A DNA stretch of 64,000 nt from Candidatus Thiodiazotropha sp. (ex Epidulcina cf. delphinae) (GTDB taxonomy: Bacteria > Pseudomonadota > Gammaproteobacteria > Chromatiales > Chromatiaceae): NCBI GenBank assembly GCA_025656455.1, contig JAHXHS010000009.1:78617-142616 (forward strand), in the 5' to 3' direction. Below the pieces are notes generated by a model. That model worked only from the letters and a program-made list of their open reading frames with translations. It was not told the DNA's origin and ran no database searches. This document shows positions 54,664 through 63,915 of the stretch, in pieces (position 1 is the first letter of the stretch; the number at the start of each line of letters is the position of its first letter). The translations under genes and the position numbers were made by a program.

Positions 54664-55023
54664 CTACCTTGAGCGCAGCAACGAATATGCCGCAATTAAA
54701 CCAATACAGCCCCAAACGAGTATTTGGGGGCTCTTTGCTACGCCAGTACGCAACTTATTAACAGTATGTTCGCAGTTGCTACGAAAGAAGTCATAACTTC
54801 CAGAGTTTGACAACGTTTCTCTAACTCTAAAGAGAAAATCCGCTACATTTTCCACACCGTGCTTTGACACCGTAATTTCTCTGCCACCCGCAAATTGATC
54901 CATGGTAACAACTTCCTCACCCCGCTCGGGATGGTTGTGCAGTACCCAACCATTGCCGAGGTAAGCTCCTTTATGCAGATAAAACTGCCGTGGTACTGAT
55001 AACTCTGAACCGACTGCTAACAT
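54664..55023 (-). CDS. LRAT-like papain-fold protein with C-terminal membrane anchor
   Basis: A 119-residue protein with the LRAT/NlpC-P60 (permuted papain) signature. Histidines H17 and H29 (YLHKGAYL, VLHNHPE) are 12 residues apart, the same spacing as H60/H72 of human LRAT. The nucleophile box is SNCEHTVN, with C84. Residues about 99-116 (SPQILVWGCIGLIAAYSLL) form a membrane helix. Such enzymes are acyltransferases or phospholipases on lipids, so a membrane-bound lipid-acting enzyme is likely. It is encoded 14 bases after a membrane-anchored HTH gene, implying a joint function. No defence role is documented for this exact pair to my knowledge. Confidence 0.75.
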   Translation of the reverse strand: MLAVGSELSVPRQFYLHKGAYLGNGWVLHNHPERGEEVVTMDQFAGGREITVSKHGVENVADFLFRVRETLSNSGSYDFFRSNCEHTVNKLRTGVAKSPQILVWGCIGLIAAYSLLRSR

Positions 55024-55037
55024 AATAATTCCCCAAA

Positions 55038-55298
55038 TTACTTATTCTGCGAATGCTTGAGCAATAAAAACAATGCGGCGGCTATTCCTGCACCAATGAG
55101 CACAGAGCCAATCGTATCTCGAACCTCTTTGGATCGGGCTGACTTCTCGAACTCAGTCATTAGGGCAATCTGATAGGGAGTTGGTTTAAGAATATCACGT
55201 TCCCATTTGCTCACCGTCATAGGATGAACACCAAACAGATTCCCGAATTGGGCTTGGCTAAGACCTAGCCGACTCCTTAGTTTCAAGACATCCACCAT
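55038..55298 (-). CDS. XRE helix-turn-helix protein with C-terminal membrane helix
   Basis: An 86-residue protein. Residues 3-58 are an XRE-type HTH (LKLRSRLGLSQAQFGNLFGVHPMTVSKWE). Residues 62-81 (TIGSVLIGAGIAAALFLLL) form a membrane helix, with a basic C-terminus. It is the first gene of the minus-strand cluster at 53.1-55.3 kb, and its small distance to the LRAT-like gene suggests an operon. A membrane-tethered HTH could act as a sensor or local repressor. Its promoter lies in about 240 AT-rich bases before the family B element. Confidence 0.78.
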   Translation of the reverse strand: MVDVLKLRSRLGLSQAQFGNLFGVHPMTVSKWERDILKPTPYQIALMTEFEKSARSKEVRDTIGSVLIGAGIAAALFLLLKHSQNK

Positions 55299-55541
55299 GT
55301 ATGACCTTAACTTACCGCTTACACAGCCCTAAACTAAGCCATGGCTTAGTCCATGTCAACCCCCATCTGATGCAACAACCCGAAATACTGAAGCTGGTGA
55401 TTCAGGTCTTTTTACCCAGTTGTTGCATAAATTATTGGAGCTGAGGCTTGCTAGCGTGCGGAAACTAGTGGCGCACGGAGCATTTTCTAAGCCGTTGCGT
55501 ACTTGAACGGTACGTGAGGTTTAGAAAATGTGAGTACGCCG

Positions 55542-55811
55542 CTAGTGTGGTGTAACGTATAAACTGCACCAATCAGCGAGACGCTAAGCCGTTAGCTGCT
55601 AGGCGCGTTGCGCCGGGAATGGCGCGCCCTTTCCAAGCAACGCAACAACGCAGATGACGGCTTAGCGCCTCGCCCGAAGGGAGGCCCGTCAATGCCTCAA
55701 TCCTGCGTTGCAGCGCTTGACAAGGGCGCTGCCATTGCCTGCGCGCTGCGCCTGGTCTTGAGGCATTAACGGGCCTCTGATTGGTACAGTTTATACGTTA
55801 CACCACACTAG
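55542..55811. repeat. Palindromic MITE-like element, family B, copy 2
   Basis: A 270-base copy of family B, inverted relative to 8307-8576, with CTAG at both ends. It lies within or beside an older palindrome: GCGGAAACTAG to the left (55458-55468) pairs with CTAGTTTCCGTGC to the right (55808-55820), and ATTTTCTAA/TTAGAAAAT flank a loop before it. It cuts off the 5' part of the Fic gene. Confidence 0.85.
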
Positions 55812-55849
55812 TTTCCGTGCTATAGCAAGCGCTTGGCGGCGTCAGCCCA

Positions 55850-56206
55850 ATGATTTATGCCATGATTGGGTTTACACAAGCGCATGGAAACCTTGGTAAA
55901 TTAGAAACCATAATCTCGACAGCCGCTTCCCATCATCGGCTGCTCAGAATACACCCTTTTCTGGATGGTAACGGGCGGGTTGCACGCCTGATGTCCCACG
56001 CCATACTGCTTGAGACACCTGATACTGGCGGTATCTGGTCTGTCGCAAGGGGGTTGGCACAGAATGTACGCACTTACAAACACCACCTCGCTGAAGGTGA
56101 TCTGACACGCCGTAATGATCTCGACGGCAAGGGCCACCTCAGTGAGGAGGCATTGGCGTCCTTGACCCGTTTCTTCCTTTCAAACTGGACGCTCATCGAT
56201 CAGCTC
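55850..56206 (+). pseudogene. Fic-family protein fragment
   Basis: About 118 codons of a Fic protein, which transfers AMP or another nucleotide to hydroxyls of target proteins. The catalytic motif is present and intact: IHPFLDGNGRVARLM (H-P-F-x-D-G-N-G-R-x-x-R). The preceding helix is TIISTAASHHRLLR, and LDGKGHLSEEAL follows. The N-terminal half, including any inhibitory helix, is missing; a family B element sits where it should be. The C-terminus merges into the end of the SNF2-partner gene after LIDQ, so both ends are lost. ATG 55850 is only the first available start. Confidence 0.75.
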
Positions 56207-57395
56207 AAGGCCGTAGATAGTAGGCAAACAGCCCAGGATTACACTGCTGCAAGCGCTTTCTCAATACCATCATATCGGCACCGACAAGCTTTGTGGCCGC
56301 TGCCTGCACCAGCTCAGCGGTTACCTGGAAATCCTCTGGCGGATCGATATCATCAAAACAACGCTCCGCCACCAGCCGCCTCGCCAAACCGGGATGGTCG
56401 ATAAGGAGCCAGGCGGGAAAATCCCTGTCCGGCAGTTCCGGGTCCAACTCAAGAAAACGCTGCCAACTGCGCCGCCATTCAGGCTCGGCCTCATTGGCGA
56501 TGAATGAGGCCTGTTCAGGAAAGCGCCAGCACAGCAGGAACCAGCCGGTCAATGCTTGCAAATCCAGATGCAGACGACCGCAGGCGCGAGCGTGCCGGCG
56601 CAACAGCAGCGGCTGTTCCCGCCAGCGGGACGCCGCTTCGACACTCGCTTTCACCTGCCGCCAATCCTCTGCCTGCAACGAGGTATAGCTGCCGTGCAGT
56701 TCTGGTTTGCATGGATCGAACTCGACTTGAGTCAACGCCTGAGACAGGCGTCGCCACTGCGGCGCCAGAAAATGACGGGCCGCAGATCCCAATATCTCCT
56801 CCGCCAGGGGACCCAACTCCTGTTGCATGTACTGCAGTTCGCGCGCAATGTCATCAATCGGCGTCCCCCGGCCGGCAGACGCCACCAGCTGCTCAAACCC
56901 GCCCAGTTGATGATGACCGGGATCGACCTCGAACAGCCGTTCGAGCAGCCGCCCGGCTTCTGTCTCATCCCGCTGGAGCAGTGCCTGGATGATGCCATTC
57001 GCCAGGGTCGCGCCCGGAGACTCCATCAACAGATCCATTTGCGGCGCATCGCCGCCTTTGCGATAGCCGGTTTGAAAGCAGCTCTCCGGTCCGCTCATCG
57101 GGCTGAAACGCAGGCCTTTTCCCTGCCCTATCCCCCAACTGAGGTAGCGTTGGGGTTCCGGCGTCAGGCCAAGCGCCCTGGCATAGGCCTCGGCCTGCTG
57201 CATCATTTCATGGCTCTGTTCGGCATCGCCGAACAGCAGATCCTCAAGATAGTCACACTCCCCTTCGCGCCAGGCCTCGTAATCGGCATACAACAGCCTG
57301 CCCTCGGCCAACAACAGCTCGATGGGAAGGTAGACGCCCTGCTCGAACAGCAGCCGGTCCACGACCTCGCGGATCTGTTTCTCTCTCGGATTCAT
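56205..57395 (-). CDS. Unknown protein coupled to the SNF2 helicase
   Basis: A 396-residue cytoplasmic protein that I do not recognise. It is helical and acidic, begins MNPREKQIREVVDRLLFEQGVYLPIELLLAEGRL, and lacks nuclease, HTH or nucleotide-binding motifs. Its start overlaps the stop of the SNF2 helicase gene by four bases (ATGA), so it is translationally coupled and probably acts with the helicase. Its own stop lies on the remnant of the Fic gene. Confidence 0.75.
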   Translation of the reverse strand: MNPREKQIREVVDRLLFEQGVYLPIELLLAEGRLLYADYEAWREGECDYLEDLLFGDAEQSHEMMQQAEAYARALGLTPEPQRYLSWGIGQGKGLRFSPMSGPESCFQTGYRKGGDAPQMDLLMESPGATLANGIIQALLQRDETEAGRLLERLFEVDPGHHQLGGFEQLVASAGRGTPIDDIARELQYMQQELGPLAEEILGSAARHFLAPQWRRLSQALTQVEFDPCKPELHGSYTSLQAEDWRQVKASVEAASRWREQPLLLRRHARACGRLHLDLQALTGWFLLCWRFPEQASFIANEAEPEWRRSWQRFLELDPELPDRDFPAWLLIDHPGLARRLVAERCFDDIDPPEDFQVTAELVQAAATKLVGADMMVLRKRLQQCNPGLFAYYLRP

Positions 57396-60300
57396 GCCAG
57401 CGGCCCGAACAGTGTCTCCAGATCCTCATCGCTCCAAGCCGCCTGCATCCCGCCATTAGGATCGAAGAGGGTGTCGGCAAGGGCCTGTTTTCGTTGCTGC
57501 ATGGCCTGTATCTTCTCCTCGACCGTACCCGCCATGATCAGTTTGTAGACGAACACCGGGTTGTCCTGGCCGATGCGATGGGCACGGTCGGTCGCCTGCC
57601 GCTCCACCGCTGGATTCCACCAGGGATCATAGTGGATGACGGTATCGGCCGCGGTAAGATTGAGACCCACCCCGCCAGCCTTGAGACTGATCAAAAACAG
57701 CGGCGCCCGGCCCGCCTGAAAGCGCTCCACCGGGGTGGCGCGATCACGGGTGCGGCCGGTCAATTTGACGTATTTGATGCCTGCCTTGCCCACCGCCTCC
57801 TCGATCAGTTTCAGCATCCCGGTGAATTGCGAGAACAGCAGGATGCGCCGTCCCTCCTCGATCATCTCCGGCAACAGATCCATCAGCAACGCCAGCTTGG
57901 CCGATTGTTTGACCTTGCCGGCGCTCTCCAACTTGACCAGGCGCGGGTCGCAACAGACCTGACGCAGCTTCAACAAGGCATCGAGGACGATGATATGGCT
58001 GCGCTCCATCCCCTGCTCCGCCACTGCTCTGCGCACCTTGGCATGCATCGCAAGCCGGATACTCTCGTACAGATCGCGTTGCGCGCCTGCCAATTCGACG
58101 CCCTGCACGATCTCCGTCTTCGGCGGCAAATCCCTGGCGACTTGCTGCTTGGTGCGCCTCAGCATGAAGGGGCGCACCCGTTGTGCAAGCTGCTGGGCGG
58201 CCGCTTCGTCGGCCTGTTTCTCTATCGGATGCCGCAGCACCCGGGCAAACTGTTTGACGCTACCCAGCAGGCCTGGCAACAGGAAATCGAACAACGACCA
58301 CAACTCACCCAGGTGATTCTCCAGGGGGGTCCCGGTCAGGCAGAGGCGATGACGCGCCTCCAATTGGCGCACCAGGCGGCTGGCGCGGGTCTTGGGGTTC
58401 TTGATGACCTGGGCCTCATCCAGGATCAACAGGTGGTAAGGCTGTTGCAGCAGCACCGCCTGATCACGCACCAGCAGGGGATAGCTGGTCAATACCAGAT
58501 CGTAATCCGCCAAGCTGTTGAAATACCTGCTTCGCTTCGGGCCGTGCAGGGTCAGCAGCCGTAATCCCGGGGCAAACCGAGTTGCCTCACGCCGCCAGTT
58601 GACCATCAGACTGGTCGGCGCCACCACCAGGCTGGGCCTGTCCATGCGGCCCTGCGCCTTCTCGAGCAGCAAATGCGCCAGGGTCTGCACCGTTTTACCG
58701 AGACCCATATCATCCGCCAGGACACCGGCCAGCTCGTATTCGCGCAGAAACTGCAACCAGGACAAGCCCTGCCGTTGATAGTCACGCAACCGGGTATGCA
58801 ACGCCTCAGGCGGATCTACCGGTGGAATATGGTCAACCCCCCTAAGCCGCTCCACAAGCGCCTGCTGCGCCTCGGCGCCACGCCAGTCGACTCGCAGCGC
58901 GGCATCCTCATCATCCAGCTCGGCCAGCCGGGCAAGCTGTATTCGACTGAGGCGCATCTGACCATACTGGTCGAGAGCGCTGTCGCCATAGAGTTCGTAC
59001 AGGGTACTCAGAATGATGCGCACACGATCCACCGGCACCGGCAAGATCCGTCCATCCTCCAACGGCACCATCAGTTGTTGCCGGGGATCACGCTCCCACA
59101 GCCGGTCTTGGCGGAATAGCTTGGGAGCGTCCTCAATCAACGCCACCAGCGGCGGCAACAAATTGATGCGCTCACCCTCCACCACCACGCCCAGGCTGGT
59201 GTCGAACCAGGCGTTGTCATGCTGGGGCCGGATCTCGCCATACCATCCCTCTATCGGGGCCAGGCGGTATGCGAAACTCTCGTCGAACTCGATATGCCAA
59301 CCCGCTGCCCGCAAGCGGGGCAGGGTATCGGCCTGAAACGCTAACCAGCGTTCAGGATCGCCATCGACGACAAAGCATTTGCCAGGCGGCTCATCGCCCC
59401 ACAACCCATTCAATAGCAACCCTGCCTCAACCAGCCGACCGGCACACCGGGTTTCGAACTCCCGGTCCCGCCGAATCCTGATTACTCTCCCGTCGACCAA
59501 TACCTGGGCCGCCTGATCACCACCGAGGCGAACACCGGCATAGTCGAACGTCAAACGCAAAAAATCCATACGCGCGGTTTCGAACCATGGATCCTCGGTA
59601 GCCTCTGAGAAGAACCCCAGGCAGGGAACCGGCCTCAGCGCCGGATAGGCTTCGATCTCAAACCGGCGCAACGGCGGCAACGCCACACCGGGATAGCGCT
59701 TTGCCAACCCAGCCTCGACCCGCTCCTCACTGCCGGGTTCGACACGGATCCCTGCAAACAGCTCAGCGAGCAACCCGCCCGGTAGATCCGTCTCTAGTCT
59801 TCCGCACTCCCCGGTGGCGGGGTCGATATACCAGGGACGCCGCCCCAGCAGAAACACCACCGGCGTTTCAGGCTCAGCACAAAGCGTTGAATATTGATTG
59901 CCAGCCTCGTCGACCGTCCAAACCAGACTCAGGTCGCGAATCTGACCACGCCGCAGCAACAAATCGCTGTCACCCAGCAGACAGCGCCCTGTATCCAACA
60001 GGCCTTTGAGCAGATCGTCACTGCCGGCGTCATGCAGACAATGCATGCCTGTCTGCGGATCCGTCGTCACAGCACCCAATTCGGCCAGCAACCTGAGATC
60101 AACGGGCTGCAGAAAGCTTGGCGGTCTACCCCGCGCAGCCGAATCGGGCCGGTATCGCTTCCGGCCGGCGAATCCCCCGGACTTCAATAGCCGGGCGCAG
60201 ACCGTCTCAAGCATAATAGGGCCATCCTGTCGCGGGTTGGCGTACAGTAGATAGAGCAGTCGCTGCTGAACACGACTCGAATCAACACCCGCCTTGGCAA

Positions 60301-60640
60301 CCCTATCGATACGCCAGGGCCTCGATTGACCCAGGTCGCCAACTGTCGCATTCGACTCATTATCCAATCCCGACAGCAGCACAGCCGCCACATGCTCACA
60401 ATTCCCAGGTCGGGAGCAACTGCATTCGCCATGGATGGATATCGACGCATCGACAGGCCGTTCCAAGCGAACATAGACCCGGTAGTCACGCTGCCCGTTA
60501 CGCTTGACCAGTGACGTAATGATCTCGCCATTGCGGGAGACCGAAGGGGACGCCACCTTCCCGCGATACAGGATGCGGCCAGCCTCATCCAGAATATCGG
60601 GACTGAATAGTCGTGGGAGATCATCGAGTGAATAGAGCAT
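57392..60640 (-). CDS. SNF2-family helicase with SWIM zinc finger
   Basis: A 1082-residue SF2 translocase. Near the N-terminus is a SWIM zinc finger (CSCSRPGNCEHVAAVLL; C-x-C-x5-C-x-H, about 75-90). A long beta-rich central region follows. The SNF2 core is complete: motif I in DDMGLGKTVQTLA, motif II DEAQ, motif III LTGTPLENHLGELWS, and in the C-terminal half SLKAGGVGLNLTAADTVIHYDPWWNPAVERQATDRAHRIGQ, motifs V-VI. It resembles bacterial HepA/RapA-type and SWIM-SNF2 proteins that move on DNA or remodel nucleoprotein. It is followed by a coupled gene of unknown function. Confidence 0.9.
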   Translation of the reverse strand: MLYSLDDLPRLFSPDILDEAGRILYRGKVASPSVSRNGEIITSLVKRNGQRDYRVYVRLERPVDASISIHGECSCSRPGNCEHVAAVLLSGLDNESNATVGDLGQSRPWRIDRVAKAGVDSSRVQQRLLYLLYANPRQDGPIMLETVCARLLKSGGFAGRKRYRPDSAARGRPPSFLQPVDLRLLAELGAVTTDPQTGMHCLHDAGSDDLLKGLLDTGRCLLGDSDLLLRRGQIRDLSLVWTVDEAGNQYSTLCAEPETPVVFLLGRRPWYIDPATGECGRLETDLPGGLLAELFAGIRVEPGSEERVEAGLAKRYPGVALPPLRRFEIEAYPALRPVPCLGFFSEATEDPWFETARMDFLRLTFDYAGVRLGGDQAAQVLVDGRVIRIRRDREFETRCAGRLVEAGLLLNGLWGDEPPGKCFVVDGDPERWLAFQADTLPRLRAAGWHIEFDESFAYRLAPIEGWYGEIRPQHDNAWFDTSLGVVVEGERINLLPPLVALIEDAPKLFRQDRLWERDPRQQLMVPLEDGRILPVPVDRVRIILSTLYELYGDSALDQYGQMRLSRIQLARLAELDDEDAALRVDWRGAEAQQALVERLRGVDHIPPVDPPEALHTRLRDYQRQGLSWLQFLREYELAGVLADDMGLGKTVQTLAHLLLEKAQGRMDRPSLVVAPTSLMVNWRREATRFAPGLRLLTLHGPKRSRYFNSLADYDLVLTSYPLLVRDQAVLLQQPYHLLILDEAQVIKNPKTRASRLVRQLEARHRLCLTGTPLENHLGELWSLFDFLLPGLLGSVKQFARVLRHPIEKQADEAAAQQLAQRVRPFMLRRTKQQVARDLPPKTEIVQGVELAGAQRDLYESIRLAMHAKVRRAVAEQGMERSHIIVLDALLKLRQVCCDPRLVKLESAGKVKQSAKLALLMDLLPEMIEEGRRILLFSQFTGMLKLIEEAVGKAGIKYVKLTGRTRDRATPVERFQAGRAPLFLISLKAGGVGLNLTAADTVIHYDPWWNPAVERQATDRAHRIGQDNPVFVYKLIMAGTVEEKIQAMQQRKQALADTLFDPNGGMQAAWSDEDLETLFGPLA

Positions 60641-60888
60641 GGCGGAAATATACCATGCTCACTGGAACATAGACGCCGTTCAAGGAGACGGCTTTTCACG
60701 CCAACGGCGCCAATCCTCTAAAGATACCCTCACACCAAGCCGATAATCATTGTAATAGACATCATGATTAAAGGCCGATTAGCCACAAACAGCTTATTTT
60801 TCAATGAATTAGTAAAACCAGAGAGATATATATCATGGACAGACATTGAAAATACTGACCCTGAAACCCAGTTATTGTCGCAGGAGCC

Positions 60889-62997
60889 ATGAGCTACGCC
60901 GTAGACAGTCAAACCCACCGCTCTCTTCTGCAGAGACAGACTCCAGGCTATCTTTTTTTCATCCTGATCCTGGCGGCAGCCTGGTCCCTCCCGCTAACCG
61001 GCATAGCGAACGACACACCCACCAGACATCTTCTCCTGCTGAACTCCTACCATCAAAGCCTGAAGTGGGATGAGGAGATCTATGCCGCCATCAAGGCGGT
61101 GTTGAGGCCTGCTGAAAACAATATCGAACTGCATGTCGAAAACATGGACACCAAGCGGGTGCCCTATACCGACGCCTATCGTTCCCAATTGCTGGCGCTG
61201 CTCAAGAACGCCTATGGGAAGATGAGATTCGATCTGATTATTGCATCGGACAATAACGCCTACGATTTTCTCCGTACCTACCGGGATGAATTGTTTCCAG
61301 GCGTGCCCGTGGTCTTTTGCGGCGTCAACAACTTCGAGCCAGAGCAACTTCAGGGAATACCAGCCTTTACCGGCGTAGCGGAAATCTTCGATGCCCGGGC
61401 CACCGTGGAATTGGCGCTGCGACTGCATCCGCAGACCAGGGAGCTGCTGGTAATTATTAACCCGGCAACCTATTAGGGTGCCGGGTTAATAACGACCATC
61501 TGCCCACCGGCAAGGCATGGGCGCTGGATATTCAGCGCGAATTGGCCGGCCTTGAACAGCGGTTGCGGATCCGCTATGCCGGGCATTGGCCCATGACGCG
61601 ACTGCTCCGGGAGATCCGCGCACTGCCGGATCAGAGTCTGGTATTGCTGGGTGTTTACTTTCGTGACGCGGATGACCGTTTCTTCCCGGCAAGGAAGAGC
61701 GCAAGGCTGAAGAAAAGATCGAGCATCTGGCCTTTCACGATACGCTCACAGGACTGCCAAACCGGTTACTGCTCAAAGAGCGGTTGAAGGAGGCCAACGC
61801 CCAACTGAGACGCTACGGCGGCACCTTTGCTGTCCACCTGCTGGACCTGGATCATTTCAAGGATGTCAACGACAGCCTGGGGCACCCGGCAGGCGATGAA
61901 CTCCTGACCCAGGTAGTGCAACGGTTATCCCAGACCATACGGGATGAGGACATTCTAGCGCGCATGGGTGGTGACGAATTCGTGCTGGTTCAGAAACATA
62001 TCGCTGACGCAGCGGATGTCTCCCTGTTGGCGCAACGGATCATCAAAGCGATCGACAGCCCTTTCACGGTCCTCGACCACCGGGTATCCGTTGGGGTCAG
62101 CATCGGCGTGCAGTTGGTGGAACGGGCCAATGAGAGTTGCGACACGATTCTGGCGAATGCCGATCTCGCCCTCTATCGCGCCAAAGAGATGGGGCGTGGG
62201 CAGTTTGTCTTCTACCAGGACGTGATGACCCGCAAGCTGCAGTTCGAGGTGGAATTGGTCAATCATATTACCCAGGCCCTCGACGAGGGTGAAATCTATG
62301 TGGTCTACCAGTCACAGCACGATCTCAGCGACGGCCGCCTGAGCGGCTTTGAAGCCCTGGCGCGCTGGAGGCACAGGAAATGGGGCGTGATAACGCCCTC
62401 CGAATTCATTCCGATCGCCGAGAAGCGGGGCGTCATCAACCGGATAGGCGAGTATGTATTACGCTCCGCCTGCACCCAGGCAAGGCAGTGGCTCGACGCG
62501 GGTGTGCAGTTTGGTCGAATTGCCGTCAATATTTCAGCGATGCAGGTACTCGGTGAACCGGAACTCCGCTGCCTGACCGATATCGTACGCCAAAGCGGTG
62601 TGCCATTGAGCGCCCTGGAGTTCGAATTTACCGAGTCGGTCCTGTTTCAATTGGACGAGGGCGCCCGCATCGCAATGGAGGAACTCGTGGCCGCAGGCCT
62701 TAGCTTCGCTATCGACGATTTCGGCACCGGTTACTCTTCATTGGTCTATTTACGCCAGTTCAATTTGCAGAAGTTGAAAATAGACCGGGAATTCATCGCC
62801 GACATGCTCAGGGATCCCGGTGATTTTGAAATCGTCAAGGCGACCATCGCCCTCGGAAGCGCCCTGGGCATGAGGGTCGCCGCCGAAGGCACGAAACACA
62901 GGAACAACTTGAGATATTACGTGACAACGGTTGTGATCAAGGACAGGGGTACTTCTATTCGCGTCCCTGCCGCGCCGAAGAGCTTGTACACCTGTGA
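60889..62997 (+). pseudogene. Decayed ABC_sub_bind-GGDEF-EAL protein gene
   Basis: The original gene encoded a signal peptide, a periplasmic ABC-substrate-binding-like (PF04392-type) sensor, a membrane segment, and GGDEF then EAL domains. Three lesions are visible. A family C end pair (61456-61490) inserts a stop after residue 196. A deletion at about 61685 removes the rest of the sensor and the membrane helix, shifting frame. One missing base near 62892 shifts the EAL end (AAEG|ETQEQLEIL); the true stop would be 62997. The GGDEF and most EAL motifs survive: MGGDEFVLV, GFEALARWRH, IDDFGTGYSSLVYL. Not functional as a whole. Confidence 0.85.
61456..61490. repeat. Family C end pair (35-base remnant) inside the GGDEF-EAL gene
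   Basis: ATTAACCCGGCAACC, five bases, then GGGTGCCGGGTTAAT: the two inverted ends of family C with the interior gone. Removing it restores VIND across the junction, showing insertion into an intact coding sequence. It adds 35 bases and an in-frame TAG. Confidence 0.85.
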
Positions 62998-63261
62998 TGT
63001 GAAGCTGCGCGGCCGCAACAGCCTTCCCGGCCAAATACCCATCATTACAAATAAAACCTCACAATATCAATTAGATAGAGAATAACACGCTTAGCCATAC
63101 TGCAGATGAGCGTCTTTTTTTCTGGCAAATGCTCCGAAAATGTTCGAAAATCTCATTATTCAAGTCTATACGGCCAACTGATATCGTTCTATTCTTCCGG
63201 AACCGGCCACATTTGATATCCTTAAACAGGACCAACCATAAACAGGAAAGGAGCTCCTATC

Positions 63262-63450
63262 ATGCTTACCCCTCAGCGAAATCAAGGCGATTGTCTCATT
63301 ATTCAACCGAAAGAAGACCTTCCACCGGAGATGACGGTTAAAGAGCTATTCTCAGATGGGCCTATTGTCGTGATGACCACAGACAGCCGAATGAGAATCG
63401 GTGTGGAGGCGCCTAATGAGTTATTGGTCGTGAGGGAAGAGAAGTTGTAA
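63262..63450 (+). CDS. Divergent CsrA-like RNA-binding protein
   Basis: A 62-residue protein preceded by a strong AAAGGAG site. It begins MLTPQRNQGDCLII (compare MLILTRRVGETLMI in CsrA) and ends MRIGVEAPNELLVVREEKL (compare VRIGVNAPKEVAVHREEI). The RNA-contacting arginines equivalent to R6 and R44 and the REE motif are kept. Between the conserved ends there are about 8-12 extra residues (KEDLPPEMTVKELFSDGP). CsrA dimers bind GGA motifs in mRNA leaders, and its own leader has GGA in AAAGGAG. It may be a paralogue with altered targets or oligomeric state. Function unproven. Confidence 0.65.
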   Translation: MLTPQRNQGDCLIIQPKEDLPPEMTVKELFSDGPIVVMTTDSRMRIGVEAPNELLVVREEKL

Positions 63451-63915
63451 CGGCCTCTTATCCAGCGACACGGCAACCCCGCCGAAGCGGAGCTGGTGAA
63501 CCCTGCAAAATGGCCGATATGGGAGCTGTGGCAACGGCTGATAATCACCCCGGTTCCGGGGGTTCATAGGGACACTGTGCGCCTGAATGTTTAACCAGGC
63601 AAAATGCAAAGCCATACTCCTTCACGCCATCATCAATCCGCTCAAAGCTACTCAATACCAACTTGATTATTAGTGTTGCGCATAATACATTCGAATGACT
63701 CGTCAATCCCGACACGCACCATGTATGGAGTCCTTGAAAATTCACTAAATCCGTTTTGATATTGTCAAAAATACTGCCTTTAGTTCCCTGATATTTTTCT
63801 CGATCTTATTTTTTGCCTCACTTCTACTAATCCCAGAACCACCAAAGTTTGATTGGATCACATAATTCAAATACCAATAAACAGTACTTGTTTCATTTGC
63901 GAATAGATAGGAGTA
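63451..63915. other. Non-coding or degraded region near the right edge
   Basis: About 465 bases with no convincing intact gene. Minus-strand frames around 63545-63745 and 63666-63720 have some protein character (KEYGFAFCLVKHSGAQCPYE) but no start or family, and may be one frameshifted remnant. The right part is AT-rich. Confidence 0.35.

Noticed and set aside
61000..61430. Frame antisense to the sensor domain (60994-61428)
   Set aside because: A shadow of the ABC-substrate-binding-like coding sequence, which has clear codon structure and a signal peptide on the other strand.
63545..63745. A 66-residue minus-strand frame near the right edge
   Set aside because: No start context, no family, and the neighbouring frame looks equally coding-like. 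At most it is a frameshifted remnant.
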